A stretch of 64,000 nucleotides of DNA from Salinispora vitiensis (GTDB lineage Bacteria > Actinomycetota > Actinomycetes > Mycobacteriales > Micromonosporaceae), in contig NZ_KB900388.1 of NCBI RefSeq assembly GCF_000378825.1, positions 805,947-869,946 of the forward strand. Direction: 5' to 3'. Position 1 is the first letter of the stretch; every line of letters begins with the position of its first letter. The notes under the pieces are model-generated. The model searched no databases. It saw only the letters and a program-made list of their open reading frames with translations, and was not told where the DNA came from. Made by a program: the position numbers and the translations under genes. This document shows, one piece after another, positions 17,496-27,045 of this stretch.

Positions 17496-17845
17496 TGGTA
17501 CGCGAGCAGCGGCTCGATCCGCAGGTGGAGGAGCTCTGGGAGAGCTTCCACGAGCGGGTCAACGTGCCGTCCGAGAAGCTGCGGCAGTGGCTGCTCACCC
17601 GGGGCTCCGGTGAGGAGACCTTCGGCCCGGACCCCGACCTCGGCCTGCCCGAGCCGGGCCGGCACATCCTGCGGGTGCTCACCAAACGCAAGGTGGACCT
17701 GACCCGGGACGACATCGAGACGATGCGGGACACCGTCGACGAGATCGAGAACCTGCTGGCGGCGAAGCCCTCGCGCGGCAACGCCGATGACCGGTGGCGG
17801 CATGCCCTGCTGGATCTGGGCCACGACGTCCTGGTGGAACGCTGA
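17495..17845 (+). CDS. DUF3140 family protein
   Basis: 116 residues, all-helical and acidic-basic mixed, with VNVPSEKLRQWLLTRGSGEE and a C-terminal RHILRVLTKRKVDLTRDDIE region typical of DUF3140. This small actinobacterial family has no established function, although members are often annotated next to stress genes. The ATG overlaps the stop of the preceding 55-residue gene. It converges with a small leftward gene at 17911. Confidence 0.78.
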   Translation: MVREQRLDPQVEELWESFHERVNVPSEKLRQWLLTRGSGEETFGPDPDLGLPEPGRHILRVLTKRKVDLTRDDIETMRDTVDEIENLLAAKPSRGNADDRWRHALLDLGHDVLVER

Positions 17846-17910
17846 CCGCTTCCGATCAGGTCGGGTGGGGTGCCGGCTTCGAGTTCACCAGCACCCACAC
17901 CGACGGATCA

Positions 17911-18150
17911 CTACGCTCCGGGTTCCAGACTGGTGATCGTCAGTCCCGCCGCGTCGGCGGCGGCCTCCCGGTCGGCGCGGGTCTGCCGTTCCCGAGTGAG
18001 CAGGTTGGCGTACTCGGTGATGTCCGCCGGAGCGGGCACCGCCGGTAGCCGGCGCAGGAAGAGCTCCACGTCCCGGGTGGCGGCGGTGTGCGCGGCGGCC
18101 GCCTGCCGCAGTGTCTCGCGGTCGTCGGCGGCAGGGTATAGGTCGGTCAT
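17911..18150 (-). CDS. Small conserved-type hypothetical protein
   Basis: 79 residues, predicted helical (RETLRQAAAAHTAATRDVEL, ANLLTRERQTRADREAAADA). No signal or cysteine motif. The ribosome-binding site is weak. It is transcribed toward the DUF3140 gene and divergently from the M20 peptidase gene. I do not recognise the family; coding is supported by codon bias and by filling the gap between two firm genes. Confidence 0.55.
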   Translation of the reverse strand: MTDLYPAADDRETLRQAAAAHTAATRDVELFLRRLPAVPAPADITEYANLLTRERQTRADREAAADAAGLTITSLEPGA

Positions 18151-18243
18151 GTCCGTCTGTTACCCGGCGGCACGGCGTTCGCACCCCGTGGACCAGATCC
18201 GGCGCCACCCCACCCCTGGCCGCTCTCCTGGTATCAAGGAGCG

Positions 18244-19572
18244 ATGAGGAGCGACACCGCCTGCGCCCACCCCGCACCCACCGACGAGGTCATCGGCCTC
18301 TGTCAGGATCTGCTGCGCATCGACACCACCAACACCGGTGACAACGACACCAGCGTCGGGGAGCGCCGAGCGGCCGAGTACGTGGCCGAGAAGCTCGCCG
18401 AGGTCGGCATCGACTCGGTGCTCCACGAGTCCGCGCCCCGCCGGGCCAACCTCGTCGCCCGGATCCCCGGCACCGACCGGAATCGCCCCGGCCTGCTCGT
18501 CCACGGCCACTTGGACGTGGTGCCGGCCGAGGCGGACGAGTGGTCGGTGCATCCGTTCTCGGGTGAGCTGCGGGACGGCTACCTCTGGGGTCGCGGTGCG
18601 ATCGATATGAAGGACTTCGACGCGATGACGCTCGCGGTGGTACGGCACTGGCAGCGCAGCGGGATCCGGCCGCCCCGGGACGTGGTGCTCGCCTTCACCG
18701 CCGATGAGGAGGCCGGCAGTGAGTACGGCGCGCATTTCCTGGTGGAGCATCACCCCGAGCTCTTCGCGGGCTGCGCCGAAGGCATCGGCGAGGTCGGGGG
18801 TTTCTCATATTCGGTGAACGAGAACCAGCGGCTGTATCTGATCGAGACCGCCCAGAAGGGCATTGACTGGCTGCGGCTGCACGCCCGGGGGCGGCCGGGG
18901 CACGGCTCGATGGTCCACGACGACAACGCAGTCACCGCCCTCGCCGCGGCGGTCGCCCGGATCGGCCAGCACCGCTTCCCGGTCGTCGTTACCGACACCG
19001 TACGCGCGTTCCTCCTTGAGGTGTCCGAGGCGCTCGGCATCGAGCTGGACCCGGACGATCCGGAGACAGCCATCGGCAAGCTCGGCCCGATCGCCAACCT
19101 CGTTGGGGCGACCATCCGCAACACGGCCAATCCCACCCGGCTCGCCGCGGGCTACAAGGACAACGTCATCCCCGGACGCGCCAGCGCCACCATCGACTGT
19201 CGGAGCCTGCCCGGTCAGTCGGAGCTGTTGGAGCGGCAACTGCGCGGGTTGGTCGGCCCGGACATCGAGATCGAGTATCTTCAGCGCCAGCCCGCGCTGG
19301 AGACCACCTTCGACGGTGCCCTGGTCGAGGCGATCTCCGCCGCGCTACGTGCCGAGGACCCGGGGGCCCGGCCGGTGCCGTACATGCTCTCCGGTGGCAC
19401 CGACGCGAAGGCCTTCACCCGGTTGGGTATCCGTTGTTTCGGCTTCGCACCGCTGCGCCTCCCCGCCGACCTGAACTTCTCCGCGCTGTTCCACGGCATC
19501 GACGAGCGGGTTCCAGTGGACGGACTACAGTTCGGCGTGCGGGTTCTCGACCGGTTCCTCCGCAACTGCTGA
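18244..19572 (+). CDS. M20-family metallopeptidase / deacylase
   Basis: 442 residues, full length for the M20/ArgE/DapE family of zinc-dependent cytosolic amidohydrolases. Visible metal-binding segments are LLVHGHLDVVP, GRGAIDMKD and FTADEEAGSEYG, with a later lid domain starting near KGIDWLRLHARGRPGHGSM and a final PYMLSGGTDAKAF carrying the last metal ligand region; the terminal FHGIDERVPVD is also typical. Closest in pattern to general M20/M25 dipeptidase-like proteins. Substrate cannot be predicted. The ATG at 18244 lies after CAAGGAGCG. Downstream is an acidic hypothetical gene. Confidence 0.88.
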   Translation: MRSDTACAHPAPTDEVIGLCQDLLRIDTTNTGDNDTSVGERRAAEYVAEKLAEVGIDSVLHESAPRRANLVARIPGTDRNRPGLLVHGHLDVVPAEADEWSVHPFSGELRDGYLWGRGAIDMKDFDAMTLAVVRHWQRSGIRPPRDVVLAFTADEEAGSEYGAHFLVEHHPELFAGCAEGIGEVGGFSYSVNENQRLYLIETAQKGIDWLRLHARGRPGHGSMVHDDNAVTALAAAVARIGQHRFPVVVTDTVRAFLLEVSEALGIELDPDDPETAIGKLGPIANLVGATIRNTANPTRLAAGYKDNVIPGRASATIDCRSLPGQSELLERQLRGLVGPDIEIEYLQRQPALETTFDGALVEAISAALRAEDPGARPVPYMLSGGTDAKAFTRLGIRCFGFAPLRLPADLNFSALFHGIDERVPVDGLQFGVRVLDRFLRNC

Positions 19573-19625
19573 GCCGCTTCCGTACTTCGGCGCGGCGCCT
19601 TCCGAACACCGAAGGGACGCCTTAC

Positions 19626-20282
19626 ATGATCGACCAGCATGGTGAGCTGGACCCTGCCCTCGAACGCGTCATCGAGGCGGCCCGCCACCACCTGGCCGCC
19701 GTGCGCGCCGCGCAGGGCCGAATCGACGACGATGCCGTCTGGCAGGCGTACGTCGCGTTGAACAACGCCTCGTACGCCTACGACGAGCAGCTGATGGATG
19801 CCTTCGGCGAGGTTACTCCCTGGGATGTGCAGGCGATCGACCCGGAGGAGGCCGACGAGCGCTTCACCAGCCCAGACGGCTCGCCGGCCATCGACAGCCA
19901 CCCACACGTCATCTCGGTACGGCAGCGTCGGGACTACCGGGTGCCGAGCGTCTCGGCGCTGATCCGGGCCGCCACGTCGGCCCGGCGGGCGGAGGCCCCC
20001 GACGAGGACGAGCCGGCACCTGTCGAGGGGGTCGGCGAGGCGGTCTTGGAGCTGTTGCAGAGCGGGGACGGATCGCTCGCCGCACTGGATGTGCCGGAGC
20101 TGGAGCCGATGGACGGCGTTGTCATGGTCAGCGAGGTTGACGCCGCGGTCGATCTCGAGGCCTTCGACGATGACGACCCGGTGGGTCCGTTCCAGCCCGC
20201 CGCCGAGGACCGGTTGGTCGGTCGGCTCGACGAGCACCCCTTCCTCGAGCTGGACGACGAGGAGTACGACCGCACCCACTGA
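19626..20282 (+). CDS. Acidic hypothetical protein
   Basis: 218 residues. The N-terminal 80 residues are helical (LERVIEAARHHLAAVRAAQG; ALNNASYAYDEQLMDAFGEV); the C-terminal half is very acidic (EAFDDDDPVGPFQPAAEDRL, ELDDEEYDRTH at the end). No enzymatic motif, signal or membrane segment seen. It starts 54 bp after the peptidase gene and may be in its operon. A strong hairpin follows. I do not recognise a function. Confidence 0.65.
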   Translation: MIDQHGELDPALERVIEAARHHLAAVRAAQGRIDDDAVWQAYVALNNASYAYDEQLMDAFGEVTPWDVQAIDPEEADERFTSPDGSPAIDSHPHVISVRQRRDYRVPSVSALIRAATSARRAEAPDEDEPAPVEGVGEAVLELLQSGDGSLAALDVPELEPMDGVVMVSEVDAAVDLEAFDDDDPVGPFQPAAEDRLVGRLDEHPFLELDDEEYDRTH

Positions 20283-20334
20283 CTTGATTGCTACCCGGGG
20301 TTGGTTGCTATCGACCCTGGCTGGTCATGGCCGT

Positions 20335-20388
20335 AGCCCCTGGTTGATCGTTCTTCTTCTCGAGGGAAGAAGATCAGGACCAGGGGCT
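20335..20388. terminator. Long hairpin, probable terminator
   Basis: Outer arms AGCCCCTGGT and ACCAGGGGCT pair perfectly, and inner arms TGATC/GATCA and TTCTTC/GAAGAA extend the stem around a short loop. It lies 52 bp after the acidic hypothetical gene and has no T-tract, as is common in actinomycetes. It could alternatively be a protein-binding inverted repeat in front of the LysR gene. Confidence 0.6.
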
Positions 20389-20556
20389 GCGGGGTGATCA
20401 GCGATACGCGGGCCGCTGACGGCGGACCGTCCTGGCCGGCCGTACTCGTTCGTGGCCGCCTTGGAGGCCGGGTGTGGTTCGTGGACGAACCAGCCGGCAC
20501 CCGCCGCGCCCCATGCGTCCAATGACGGGATATTCTTGACTCGATAAGCTGGGCGC

Positions 20557-21498
20557 ATGGCTACGCTTCGTCAGCTCGAGTACTTTGTGACGATCATCGA
20601 CGAGGGGTCCTTCACCCAGGCCGCCGCCCTGCTCAACATCACCCAGCCCGGGCTGTCGCACCAGTTCCACGCCCTCGAGAAGGAGATGGGCGGCCGCCTC
20701 CTGGAACGCCTGCCCCGCGGCCTGCGGTTGACCGCCGCCGGTCGGGCGATGCTGCCGTCCGCCCGAGCCGCCCTAGCCGACGCCCGGCGGGCCGTCACCG
20801 CGGCCCGGCGCGCCACCGGAGTCGCCTCGGGTGAGCTTCAGTTGGCCACGCTCTACTCGGTGAGCTACGGCATTCTGCCCACGGCGCTGGCGCTCTGGCG
20901 CACCCGCCACCCCGATGTGCGCGTCACCCTGTTCGAGCACCGGCACACCACCGAACTCGCCGCCGCCATGGCGGACGGAGAGGCCGACATCGCCATCGGC
21001 CCGCCCCCGCCCAGTGGGGAGGGCACCATCGGGCACCTGGGGGCGGAGGAGTTCTTTCTGGTCACCCACCCCGACGACCCCCTGGCCACGGCCCCGGGCG
21101 GCACGGTCCGCCTCGCCGACCTCGCCGAGCGGGAATGGGTGCACTTCACCCCCGACAGCGGCCTGGCGCAGCTCCTCGACCGGGCCTGCGCCGCCGCGGG
21201 CTTCGAGCCCCGGATCACCGTGCGCACCCAGCAGGCGCCGTTCGCGGTCAACTTCGCCGCCGCCGGGCTGGGCCTGGCGCTCGTCCCCGGGAACGCCGTT
21301 CCTCCCCACTTCGAGGCAGCACTACTCCGCCCGGACCCCGCGCTGCTGCGCCCCCTGACCGCGTACACCCGCAGCGAGCCCGACCCCATCGCCCGCGCCT
21401 TCCTCGACATGCTTGCCGAGGAGGTTCCCCTCACCCCCGCCCACGTCCGCAGGCGCTTCCCCGCTCTGACGTCCGCGGACCGTACAACCATCCTCTGA
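20557..21498 (+). CDS. LysR-family transcriptional regulator
   Basis: 313 residues. The N-terminal winged helix is canonical (MATLRQLEYFVTIIDEGSFT, AAALLNITQPGLSHQFHALE, LLERLPRGLRLTAAG). The effector-binding domain follows with LATLYSVSYGILPTALALWR and a second subdomain ending in EVPLTPAHVRRRF. LysR regulators usually control an adjacent divergent gene, but the upstream neighbour here reads in the same direction, so the target is unclear. The ATG at 20557 gives the standard family N-terminus. A 503-bp gene-poor stretch follows. Confidence 0.92.
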   Translation: MATLRQLEYFVTIIDEGSFTQAAALLNITQPGLSHQFHALEKEMGGRLLERLPRGLRLTAAGRAMLPSARAALADARRAVTAARRATGVASGELQLATLYSVSYGILPTALALWRTRHPDVRVTLFEHRHTTELAAAMADGEADIAIGPPPPSGEGTIGHLGAEEFFLVTHPDDPLATAPGGTVRLADLAEREWVHFTPDSGLAQLLDRACAAAGFEPRITVRTQQAPFAVNFAAAGLGLALVPGNAVPPHFEAALLRPDPALLRPLTAYTRSEPDPIARAFLDMLAEEVPLTPAHVRRRFPALTSADRTTIL

Positions 21499-22001
21499 GA
21501 TCGTCCTGCGGTGTGTGGTGGTAGGTGCTGCCACCGACGAGGCCTGAGCCCCTTCCTCATGCATACCCCATTAATTGTCCTGTGTTGTCAGTAGCCGGTG
21601 CATCGATTGGCGACCGGCGCTTGAGCGAGAAGGCGATCAGTCCTGATCTGGAGAGGCGACAAATAATGTAGACTCGTCCTCTTCGGATACAAACGACTAG
21701 GCGCTGCCCAAACGCGTGACCCTGGGCGGCCGAGAGTCCGGAGACCGGCGAGATCCGCGGCTTCGCCGCGCTCGATCGTGCCATGCTGAAGCACCTCTAC
21801 CTGCCGGTCCGACGCACGCCGGCAGGGCATCGGCATTTGTCGGCGGAGCTGCCGACTGCGCTCATCGACCGAACGGTACTCCTGGTCATCGACCGGGACC
21901 GTACCTGTCTGATAACTTCGCAGCGGCGGATCGTCACGGTTCGGGTGCGGCGATGACCGCCACGGTGGACCATCGACGCCAATGCGAAATGGTGGGATAC
22001 G
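21499..22001. other. 503-bp intergenic region with two small hairpins
   Basis: No convincing gene on either strand. An 8-bp stem CCTGCCGG/CCGGCAGG (21800-21826) is followed closely by a 6-bp stem GTCGGC/GCCGAC (21839-21856). Parts are less GC-rich than the surroundings, e.g. around 21570-21700. It may hold the thioesterase promoter or the decayed remains of a gene. Confidence 0.45.
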
Positions 22002-22451
22002 GTGACAGCATCAGTCGAGTTCTCGGTCGATCACGGGCACGTTGAGCTGCTTCCGATCCACTTCGACGACCTCGACTCGATGGGGCTGGTGCACAACTGC
22101 CGGTACGGAGTTCTGGTGGAGCGCGCCCTCAACACCTTCTGGACGTCCCACGGCTGGACGTTCGACGGAGGCACCTACAGCCATCCGGACGTGTTTCTGG
22201 CGGTGGCCGAGTTCGCCATCTCCTACCGCATGCCGTTCCGGGGCACCGGGGCCATGGCCGTGCACCTGTGGATCGACCGGTTCAGCGGGTCCAGCGCCGC
22301 CTACGGGTTCCGCTGCCTGTCCCGGGACGGGCAGACCGTGCACGCCGAGGGTAGGCGGGTACACGTCCGCATCGATCCGAAGACCCTGCGCCCCACCGCC
22401 TGGTCGGAGGAGACGCGGTCGGTCATGAAGGGCGTCGCTCGGCCTTCCTGA
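22002..22451 (+). CDS. Hotdog-fold acyl-CoA thioesterase (4HBT/YbgC type)
   Basis: 149 residues with the hotdog active-site segment PIHFDDLDSMGLVHNCRYGV, matching the D-x-[DG]-x-GxVHN pattern of 4-hydroxybenzoyl-CoA/YbgC-type thioesterases. A second half with LAVAEFAISYRMPFRG and AAYGFRCLSRDG fits the family beta-sheet. It hydrolyses a CoA or ACP thioester; the acyl group is unknown. It starts with GTG at 22002 without a strong ribosome-binding site and stands alone between two gene-poor stretches, so recent insertion or loss of neighbours is possible. Confidence 0.82.
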   Translation: MTASVEFSVDHGHVELLPIHFDDLDSMGLVHNCRYGVLVERALNTFWTSHGWTFDGGTYSHPDVFLAVAEFAISYRMPFRGTGAMAVHLWIDRFSGSSAAYGFRCLSRDGQTVHAEGRRVHVRIDPKTLRPTAWSEETRSVMKGVARPS

Positions 22452-22746
22452 GGCCGCCACCGGCGTCCGCCGGGCGGGCCGCCCGCTCGCCCCGGCCGGT
22501 CCGGCCGGCACCTCCTCCACGACCGAGAGCGCGGATGCGGTCGGGATGATCCGGCCCAGGTGGAAGCCCTCTCCCGCGCGTAGCGCCGCGACGAGCTGTT
22601 CGATCCGGCGCGCGCCTTCCGCGCCCGGCATGTCTGCCGTGCCCGACCGGTGCCCGACGAGGTGCTGCGGACCCTCGGCACAGCGAGTTCACCGGCCTGT
22701 TGGAGCCATGACCGCCACCGAATCGCCACCGTCTGGGCCGCGGCGG
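22452..22746. other. 295-bp region without a clear gene
   Basis: Several frames are open because of high GC, but none shows a start, ribosome-binding site and protein-like composition together. A leftward frame with GEGFHLGRIIPTASALSVVE is the most protein-like and may be a fragment of a decayed gene; this is weak. Confidence 0.35.
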
Positions 22747-22938
22747 CTAGTAGGAGAGGCCGGGTGGTGGCGGGCTGATCCGGCGACGGCGCAGCACGAC
22801 CTGCCGGGTCCCATCCCGGAAAAGCCGGACCCGGGCCAGCTCCCAGCCGGAGAACTCCGCCTGGATGGCGAGCTGCGCGGCCGCGGTCAGCCGGTCAACG
22901 TTCGGGGGTAACCGTAGCGGCGCGTATTCGTAGTCCAT
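22747..22938 (-). CDS. DUF5703 family protein
   Basis: 63 residues. The N-terminus MDYEYAPLRLPPNVDRLTAA, then SGWELARVRLFRDGTRQVVL and a short basic-proline tail (RRRRISPPPPG), match DUF5703, a small actinobacterial protein of unknown function. The ATG at 22938 gives the family's typical MDYE start. It sits alone before the aldo/keto reductase gene, transcribed the same way. Confidence 0.8.
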   Translation of the reverse strand: MDYEYAPLRLPPNVDRLTAAAQLAIQAEFSGWELARVRLFRDGTRQVVLRRRRISPPPPGLSY

Positions 22939-23061
22939 GGCCCCATGCTGCCCATCCGCCCAGCCCGGCGCCACCCCGCAGGCACCCTTCCCGGCCCGGT
23001 TAGCCCAGGCCAGGCGGGGTGCGCCCTGGCCCGGAGTCCGCCGTCGCGCCCCGGGCCGGGG

Positions 23062-24033
23062 TCAGCCGTCGCGCTCCGGGTAGCCGACCGGGACGGCGGA
23101 GACGTCGTCGAGGGCTGTTCTGATCTCCTCCGGCAGGGTCATCTCCTCGACCTGGAGGGCGCCGAGTAACTGCCCCACCGTGCGCGCGCCGAGGATCGGC
23201 GCGACGACCCCGGGCCGGTCGCGGATCCAGGCCAGCGCGACCTCCAGCGGGGAGACGCCGAGGCCGCCGGCGGCGGTGGCAACCGCTTCCACGATGCTGG
23301 AGCAGCGCGGTTCCAGGTAGGTCGCGACGAACCGCTCGAAATGTGGTGAGGCCGCCCGAGAATCCGCTGGTCGGCCGTTTCGGTACTTGCCGGTCAGGAC
23401 TCCCCGCCCCAGCGGTGACCAGGGCAACACCCCCAGCCCGAGAGCCGCGCAGGCCGGTAGCACCTCCCGCTCGATGCCGCGTTCCAGTAGCGAGTACTCC
23501 ACCTGGGCGGCGACCACCGGGGAGCGGCCGGGCCAGGCCGCCTGCCAGGCCGCGGCCCGGGCGGTTTGCCAGCCGGAGAAGTTGGCGACGCCGACGTACC
23601 GGACCCGCCCGCTTGCGACCGCGTGGTCCAGCGCCGCGAGGGTCTCCTCCAGCGGCGTGTCCGGGTCATACCCGTGCACCTGGAACAGGTCGACGTGGTC
23701 GGTGCCGAGGCGCCGCAGGGACGCGTCCAGGGTGCGTAGTAGGTGCCCACGGGAGCCGTCGCGGCGCCGGCCGTGGCCCGGGCGCAGCCCGGCCTTGGTC
23801 GCGATCAGCAGCTCCTCGCGGGGGACCAGGGTGCCGAGCAGCGAGCCGATGACCGACTCGGCGTCACCGTCACCGTAGACATCGGCGGTGTCGACCAGGT
23901 TGCCGCCGGCGTCGAGATAACCTTTCATCTGGGCCGCCGCATCGTCGGCGTCGGTGTCCCGGCCCCAGGTCATGGTGCCGAGCGCGAGCCGCGAAACCGC
24001 CAGCCCGCTTCGGCCGAGCGGTCGCTGTTGCAT
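23062..24033 (-). CDS. Aldo/keto reductase
   Basis: 323 residues forming a TIM-barrel NADPH-dependent oxidoreductase. Catalytic residues are visible: Asp and Tyr in LVDTADVYGDG, Lys in LLIATKAGL, and His in VDLFQVHGYD. The NADP-binding end contains GARTVGQLLGAL. Substrate unknown; members reduce aldehydes, ketones and sugars. The ATG at 24033 gives the typical MQQRPLGRSGLAVSRLALGT N-terminus. Divergent from the F420-type oxidoreductase gene, sharing a 180-bp region. Confidence 0.92.
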   Translation of the reverse strand: MQQRPLGRSGLAVSRLALGTMTWGRDTDADDAAAQMKGYLDAGGNLVDTADVYGDGDAESVIGSLLGTLVPREELLIATKAGLRPGHGRRRDGSRGHLLRTLDASLRRLGTDHVDLFQVHGYDPDTPLEETLAALDHAVASGRVRYVGVANFSGWQTARAAAWQAAWPGRSPVVAAQVEYSLLERGIEREVLPACAALGLGVLPWSPLGRGVLTGKYRNGRPADSRAASPHFERFVATYLEPRCSSIVEAVATAAGGLGVSPLEVALAWIRDRPGVVAPILGARTVGQLLGALQVEEMTLPEEIRTALDDVSAVPVGYPERDG

Positions 24034-24215
24034 GGTTGAATCTTATTTCCATCACGGGTCGCACCGATATCCCGCTGCCGTCCAGTCTGCCGCCTGTTCG
24101 TCGCCGTGCTCCTCGGGTACCTCGCTGCCGGCGCTGTTTGCGTGAGCCGGTGATCGAGGGCGGCGATGGTATTGCGTAACCTGATGCGACCTGTGGTGTG
24201 GATGGGGGAGGACTA

Positions 24216-25268
24216 GTGCGACTCGGGCTCAGCCTCGGTTACCAGACGGCGTGGAGTACACCTGCCGACCATCTGGCTCTGGCCCAGGAGGCGGACCGGC
24301 TCGGCTACACGGTGGTGTGGGCGGCGGAGGCGTACGGCTCCGACTCGCCGAGCATGCTCGCCTGGATGGCCGGCCAGACCAAGCGGATCGAGCTCGGTAG
24401 CGCGGTGATGCAGATTCCGGGCCGCACTCCGGCGATGACCGCGATGACCGCCGCGACCATCGACGCGCTCTCCGGTGGCCGGTTCCGGCTCGGCCTAGGG
24501 GTGTCCGGTCCGCAGGTCTCCGAGGGCTGGCACGGCGTACGGTTCGCCCGCCCGCTCGCCCGGACCCGGGAGTTCGTCGACATCGTTCGGCTGGCGGTGG
24601 CCCGCAAGCAGGTCGCCTACACCGGCGACTTCTACACTCTGCCGCTACCCGACGGACCGGGCAAGGCGCTACGCCTGGGCTTCCACCCGCCCCGGGAGTA
24701 CATCCCGACCTACCTGGCCGCCGTCGGTCCGAAGAACCTGGAACTCGCCGGCGAGATCGCCGACGGCTGGCTCGCCGTCTTCTACGCGCCGGAGTTCGCC
24801 GCGGAGCAGCTTGCTGCGATTCGCGCCGGTCGGGCCCGCGCCGGGAAGGAGCTGTCCGGCTTCGATGTGGTTCCCTCGGTGCCGGTGGTGATCGGTGACG
24901 ATGTCGCCAGCTGCGCCGAACTGGTCCGCTGGTACGCCGCGCTCTACATCGGTGGCATGGGCAGCCGGCAGCAGAACTTCTACAACCAGCTCGCCACCCG
25001 GATGGGGTACGGCGAGGCCGCGCGCGAGGTGCAGGAGCTGTACCTGGCCAAGCGGCACCGCGACGCGGCCGCCGCGGTGCCGCTGGAGTTGATTGACCGC
25101 ACCTCGCTGCTCGGTTCGAAGGAGCGCATCGCCGAGCGGATGCGGGAGTTCGCCGCTGCCGGCGTCACCACGCTGTCGGTGACCCTCTTCGTGGCCGACC
25201 GGGACAGCGGCGTGCAGACCCTACGGACCGTCGCCGAGGCGCTGGATCTCGCAGGAGTCGGCGAGTGA
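24216..25268 (+). CDS. LLM-class F420-dependent oxidoreductase
   Basis: 350 residues of the luciferase-like monooxygenase fold. Features include [12 protein letters not shown] at the start, [33 protein letters not shown], and [16 protein letters not shown], all typical of actinobacterial F420-dependent LLM reductases. Substrate unknown. The GTG at 24216 is chosen because GGGGGAGGACTA lies just upstream; an ATG 18 bases earlier is less well placed. Its stop overlaps the uppP start (GTGA), so the two are translationally coupled. Confidence 0.88.
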   Translation: MRLGLSLGYQTAWSTPADHLALAQEADRLGYTVVWAAEAYGSDSPSMLAWMAGQTKRIELGSAVMQIPGRTPAMTAMTAATIDALSGGRFRLGLGVSGPQVSEGWHGVRFARPLARTREFVDIVRLAVARKQVAYTGDFYTLPLPDGPGKALRLGFHPPREYIPTYLAAVGPKNLELAGEIADGWLAVFYAPEFAAEQLAAIRAGRARAGKELSGFDVVPSVPVVIGDDVASCAELVRWYAALYIGGMGSRQQNFYNQLATRMGYGEAAREVQELYLAKRHRDAAAAVPLELIDRTSLLGSKERIAERMREFAAAGVTTLSVTLFVADRDSGVQTLRTVAEALDLAGVGE

Positions 25269-26101
25269 CCTGGGTCGAGGCCATTGTCCTGGGCATCGTG
25301 CAGGGCCTGACCGAATTCCTGCCGATCAGCTCGTCGGGCCATCTGCGGATCACCTCCGCCATCTTCTTCGAGCAGGACGCCGGTGCGTCGTTCACCGCCG
25401 TCACCCAGCTCGGCACCGAGGCGGCGGTGCTGCTCTACTTCGCCAAGGACATCTGGCGAATCACCCGTACCTGGGTCGTTGGAATCTGGGATCGGTCGGT
25501 GCGCAGCAGCCTCGACTACCGGATGGGCTGGTACGTCATCGTCGGCTCGATTCCCATCGGCGTCTTCGGCCTCCTGTTCAAGGACCAGATCCGGGAGACC
25601 GCGCGGAACCTGTGGCTGGTTGCCAGCACCCTGATCCTGTTCGCCTTCGTGCTGGCGTTCGCCGAGTACTGGGGCCGGCAGACGCGGACGCTACAGAACT
25701 TCCGGATGCGCGACGGTGTGGTGATGGGTTTCGCGCAGGCGATGGCGCTGATTCCCGGCGTGTCTCGGTCGGGGGGGACGCTCACCGCCGGCCTGCTGCT
25801 CAACCTGACCCGGGAGACCGCGGCCCGATACTCGTTTCTGCTGGCCATTCCCGCGGTGGTGATGTCGGGCGTGCTCAGTCTCGAGGACGTCTTCGCCCCG
25901 GCGGCGCCGGGCACCTCGGTGCCGAGCGGGGCGCAGATGATCGTGGCCACGGCGGCCGCCTTCGCCGTGGGTTACGCGGCCATCGCCTGGCTGCTGCGCT
26001 ACGTGGCGCGCCACACCCTGTACATCTTTGTTCTGTATCGGGTGGCATTGGGAACGCTGGTGCTCGCCCTGCTGCTGACCGGCACCATCAGCGCCACCTG
26101 A
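25265..26101 (+). CDS. uppP: Undecaprenyl-diphosphatase UppP (BacA)
   Basis: 278-residue polytopic membrane protein that dephosphorylates undecaprenyl pyrophosphate so the lipid carrier can be reused in cell-wall synthesis; overproduction is known to give bacitracin resistance. The two signature motifs are present: [16 protein letters not shown] near the N-terminus and [12 protein letters not shown] in the middle. Several hydrophobic helices flank them. GTG start overlapping the preceding stop. It belongs to the operon LLM-uppP-phosphomutase-DUF3090-SCO1664. Confidence 0.95.
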   Translation: MTWVEAIVLGIVQGLTEFLPISSSGHLRITSAIFFEQDAGASFTAVTQLGTEAAVLLYFAKDIWRITRTWVVGIWDRSVRSSLDYRMGWYVIVGSIPIGVFGLLFKDQIRETARNLWLVASTLILFAFVLAFAEYWGRQTRTLQNFRMRDGVVMGFAQAMALIPGVSRSGGTLTAGLLLNLTRETAARYSFLLAIPAVVMSGVLSLEDVFAPAAPGTSVPSGAQMIVATAAAFAVGYAAIAWLLRYVARHTLYIFVLYRVALGTLVLALLLTGTISAT

Positions 26102-26188
26102 CCCGTTCTCGCCGACGCGCCCGGCACGGACCCCGGCCCAGGGCGCATCGGTGGGCCAGTGCGTGGGGCAGGCTCTAGGGTGGTCACC

Positions 26189-26893
26189 GTGGCGACGCTA
26201 CTGCTCTTGCGACACGGCCGGACGACCGCGAACGCGGCCGGTGGGCTGGCCGGTCGGCAGCCGGTCGAGCTGGACGAGACCGGCCGCTCCCAGGCCGCCG
26301 CGGTCGGCGAGCGGCTCCGGCTGCTTTCCTGCCCGACCGTGGTGACCAGCCCGTTGGTCCGTTGCCGGCAGACCCTGGAGCGGGCGTTGCCCCAGGCCGT
26401 GCCGGTGGTGGAGGAGGGGCTGACCGAGTGCGGGTACGGCAGCTGGGAGGGGCAGCCGCTGAAACAACTCGCGAAGGACGCGCTCTGGCCGGTCGTGCAG
26501 CAGCATCCCAGCGCGGCGGTCTTCCCCGGTGGGGAGGCGATGGCGAGCATGGCGGCCCGGGCGGTGGCCGCGGTGCGCAGCTGGGATGCTCGGGTGAGCG
26601 CGGAGCACGGGCCGGACGCGGTCTGGCTGGCCTGCACCCACGGCGATGTGATCAAAGCGATCGTGGCGGACGCGCTCGGCCTGCACCTGGACCTCTTCCA
26701 GCGGCTCATCGTGGATCCGGCCTCGGTCACGGCGATCCGCTACACCCCGCTGCGTCCGTTCCTGGTGCGGCTCAACGACACCGGCGGAGATCTGACCGCG
26801 TTGGTCCCGCCCCCGCCGAAGCGGGGCAGGCGGAAGCGCCGTACCGCGGACTCGGACGCCACGATCGGGGGCGGCGCCGGGGCAGGGGCTTGA
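26189..26893 (+). CDS. Histidine phosphatase / phosphomutase of the MSMEG_4193 family
   Basis: 234 residues of the phosphoglycerate-mutase-like superfamily. The catalytic RHG motif is in LLLLRHGRTTANAAG, with TSPLVRCRQTLE and a second histidine in WLACTHGDVIKAIVADALGL. This clade normally stands before DUF3090 and SCO1664 genes in actinobacteria, as here. The C-terminus is a basic tail (PPPPKRGRRKRRTADSD). The physiological substrate is not established. The GTG at 26189 places the catalytic strand at the extreme N-terminus, as in the family. Confidence 0.88.
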   Translation: MATLLLLRHGRTTANAAGGLAGRQPVELDETGRSQAAAVGERLRLLSCPTVVTSPLVRCRQTLERALPQAVPVVEEGLTECGYGSWEGQPLKQLAKDALWPVVQQHPSAAVFPGGEAMASMAARAVAAVRSWDARVSAEHGPDAVWLACTHGDVIKAIVADALGLHLDLFQRLIVDPASVTAIRYTPLRPFLVRLNDTGGDLTALVPPPPKRGRRKRRTADSDATIGGGAGAGA

Positions 26894-27045
26894 CCCGTTC
26901 CGGCGATTATGTTGGCGCTGGCGAGGGGCAACGCGACCCGGGTGATCCCGGCGGGGCCGAGGGGTCGTAGCGGTGCGGAGGCGCCGCGCGGCGATTCCGG
27001 TCGGTGGGGTGCGCGCCCCGCGGGTGCGCCGGATAGGGTCGAGGT

